This document shows, piece by piece, positions 6,669 through 6,733 of a DNA stretch of 6,733 bases; position 1 is the stretch's first letter, and each line of letters begins with the position of its first letter. Origin of the DNA: CAZDUS01 sp964535015 (lineage in GTDB: Bacteria > Verrucomicrobiota > Kiritimatiellia > CAIKKV01 > CAITUY01); contig CAZHRU010000115.1 in the NCBI GenBank assembly GCA_964535015.1, forward strand, positions 1-6,733, written 5' to 3'. Position numbers and translations under genes: made by a program. The notes under the pieces were generated by a model. The model saw only the letters and a list, made by a program, of their open reading frames with translations. It did no database searches and was not told the DNA's origin.

Positions 6669-6697
6669 TATATAACTTCGGGGCTTCAGGGTTTTAA
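6669..6697 (-). promoter_or_regulatory. Weak promoter candidate for the kinase, possibly giving a leaderless mRNA
   Basis: Read on the minus strand, TTAAAA (6697-6692) and TATATA (6674-6669) are 17 bp apart, each a 4/6 match to consensus. Initiation would fall about 4-5 nt before the ATG at 6658. No AGGAG-like sequence precedes that ATG, which agrees with a leaderless or near-leaderless transcript. The spacer contains two near-identical 8-mers in tandem, CCCTGAAG and CCCCGAAG. The rest of the region to the window edge (6698-6733) shows nothing further that I can identify. Confidence 0.3.
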
Positions 6698-6733
6698 GTG
6701 GGTAACCCCTACAGGTTGTGGAGAGGGGCTGGC

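Overview
The window looks like ordinary chromosomal DNA from a GC-rich, free-living bacterium. There are five protein genes, no RNA genes, no mobile elements and no CRISPR. The taxon cannot be fixed from sequence alone. The Aquifex-type (about 650-residue) aconitase, the BFN-UVR fusion and the HPK4-type hybrid kinase occur together in several deep phyla (PVC group, Deltaproteobacteria-like lineages and others); a PVC/Kiritimatiellota-like source is only a guess.

Layout. (1) Positions 1-347, + strand: the last 115 or so codons of asparaginyl-tRNA synthetase. (2) Positions 348-459: a 112-bp intergenic region with a plausible sigma70-type promoter, a small hairpin and an 8-bp direct repeat. (3) Positions 466-2409 and 2434-3699, + strand: aconitate hydratase and NADP-type isocitrate dehydrogenase, 24 bp apart and very probably one operon for citrate to 2-oxoglutarate. 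(4) Positions 3700-3763: a G-rich spacer with a consensus extended -10 promoter (TGGTATAAT). It drives a 190-residue bifunctional-nuclease-family (DUF151) protein with a C-terminal UVR motif at 3764-4336. (5) Positions 4343-6658, - strand: a 771-residue soluble hybrid histidine kinase (three PAS domains, HisKA, HATPase_c, receiver), convergent with the previous gene with only 6 bp between the stop codons. (6) Positions 6659-6733: the kinase's upstream region, with no Shine-Dalgarno and a weak promoter so close to the ATG that the mRNA may be leaderless.

How the genes fit together: acn and icd catalyse consecutive TCA-cycle steps. The synthetase, the BFN-UVR protein and the sensor kinase have no obvious functional link to them; the kinase's signal and output are not shown by this window. 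The + strand is richer in G than C throughout, including inside the kinase gene that runs the other way. This fits replication-strand bias, with the + strand as the leading strand.

I found no convincing undescribed system. The points most worth checking are regulatory: the kinase start, the G-tract-flanked BFN promoter, the acn leader, and the near-abutting convergent gene pair.
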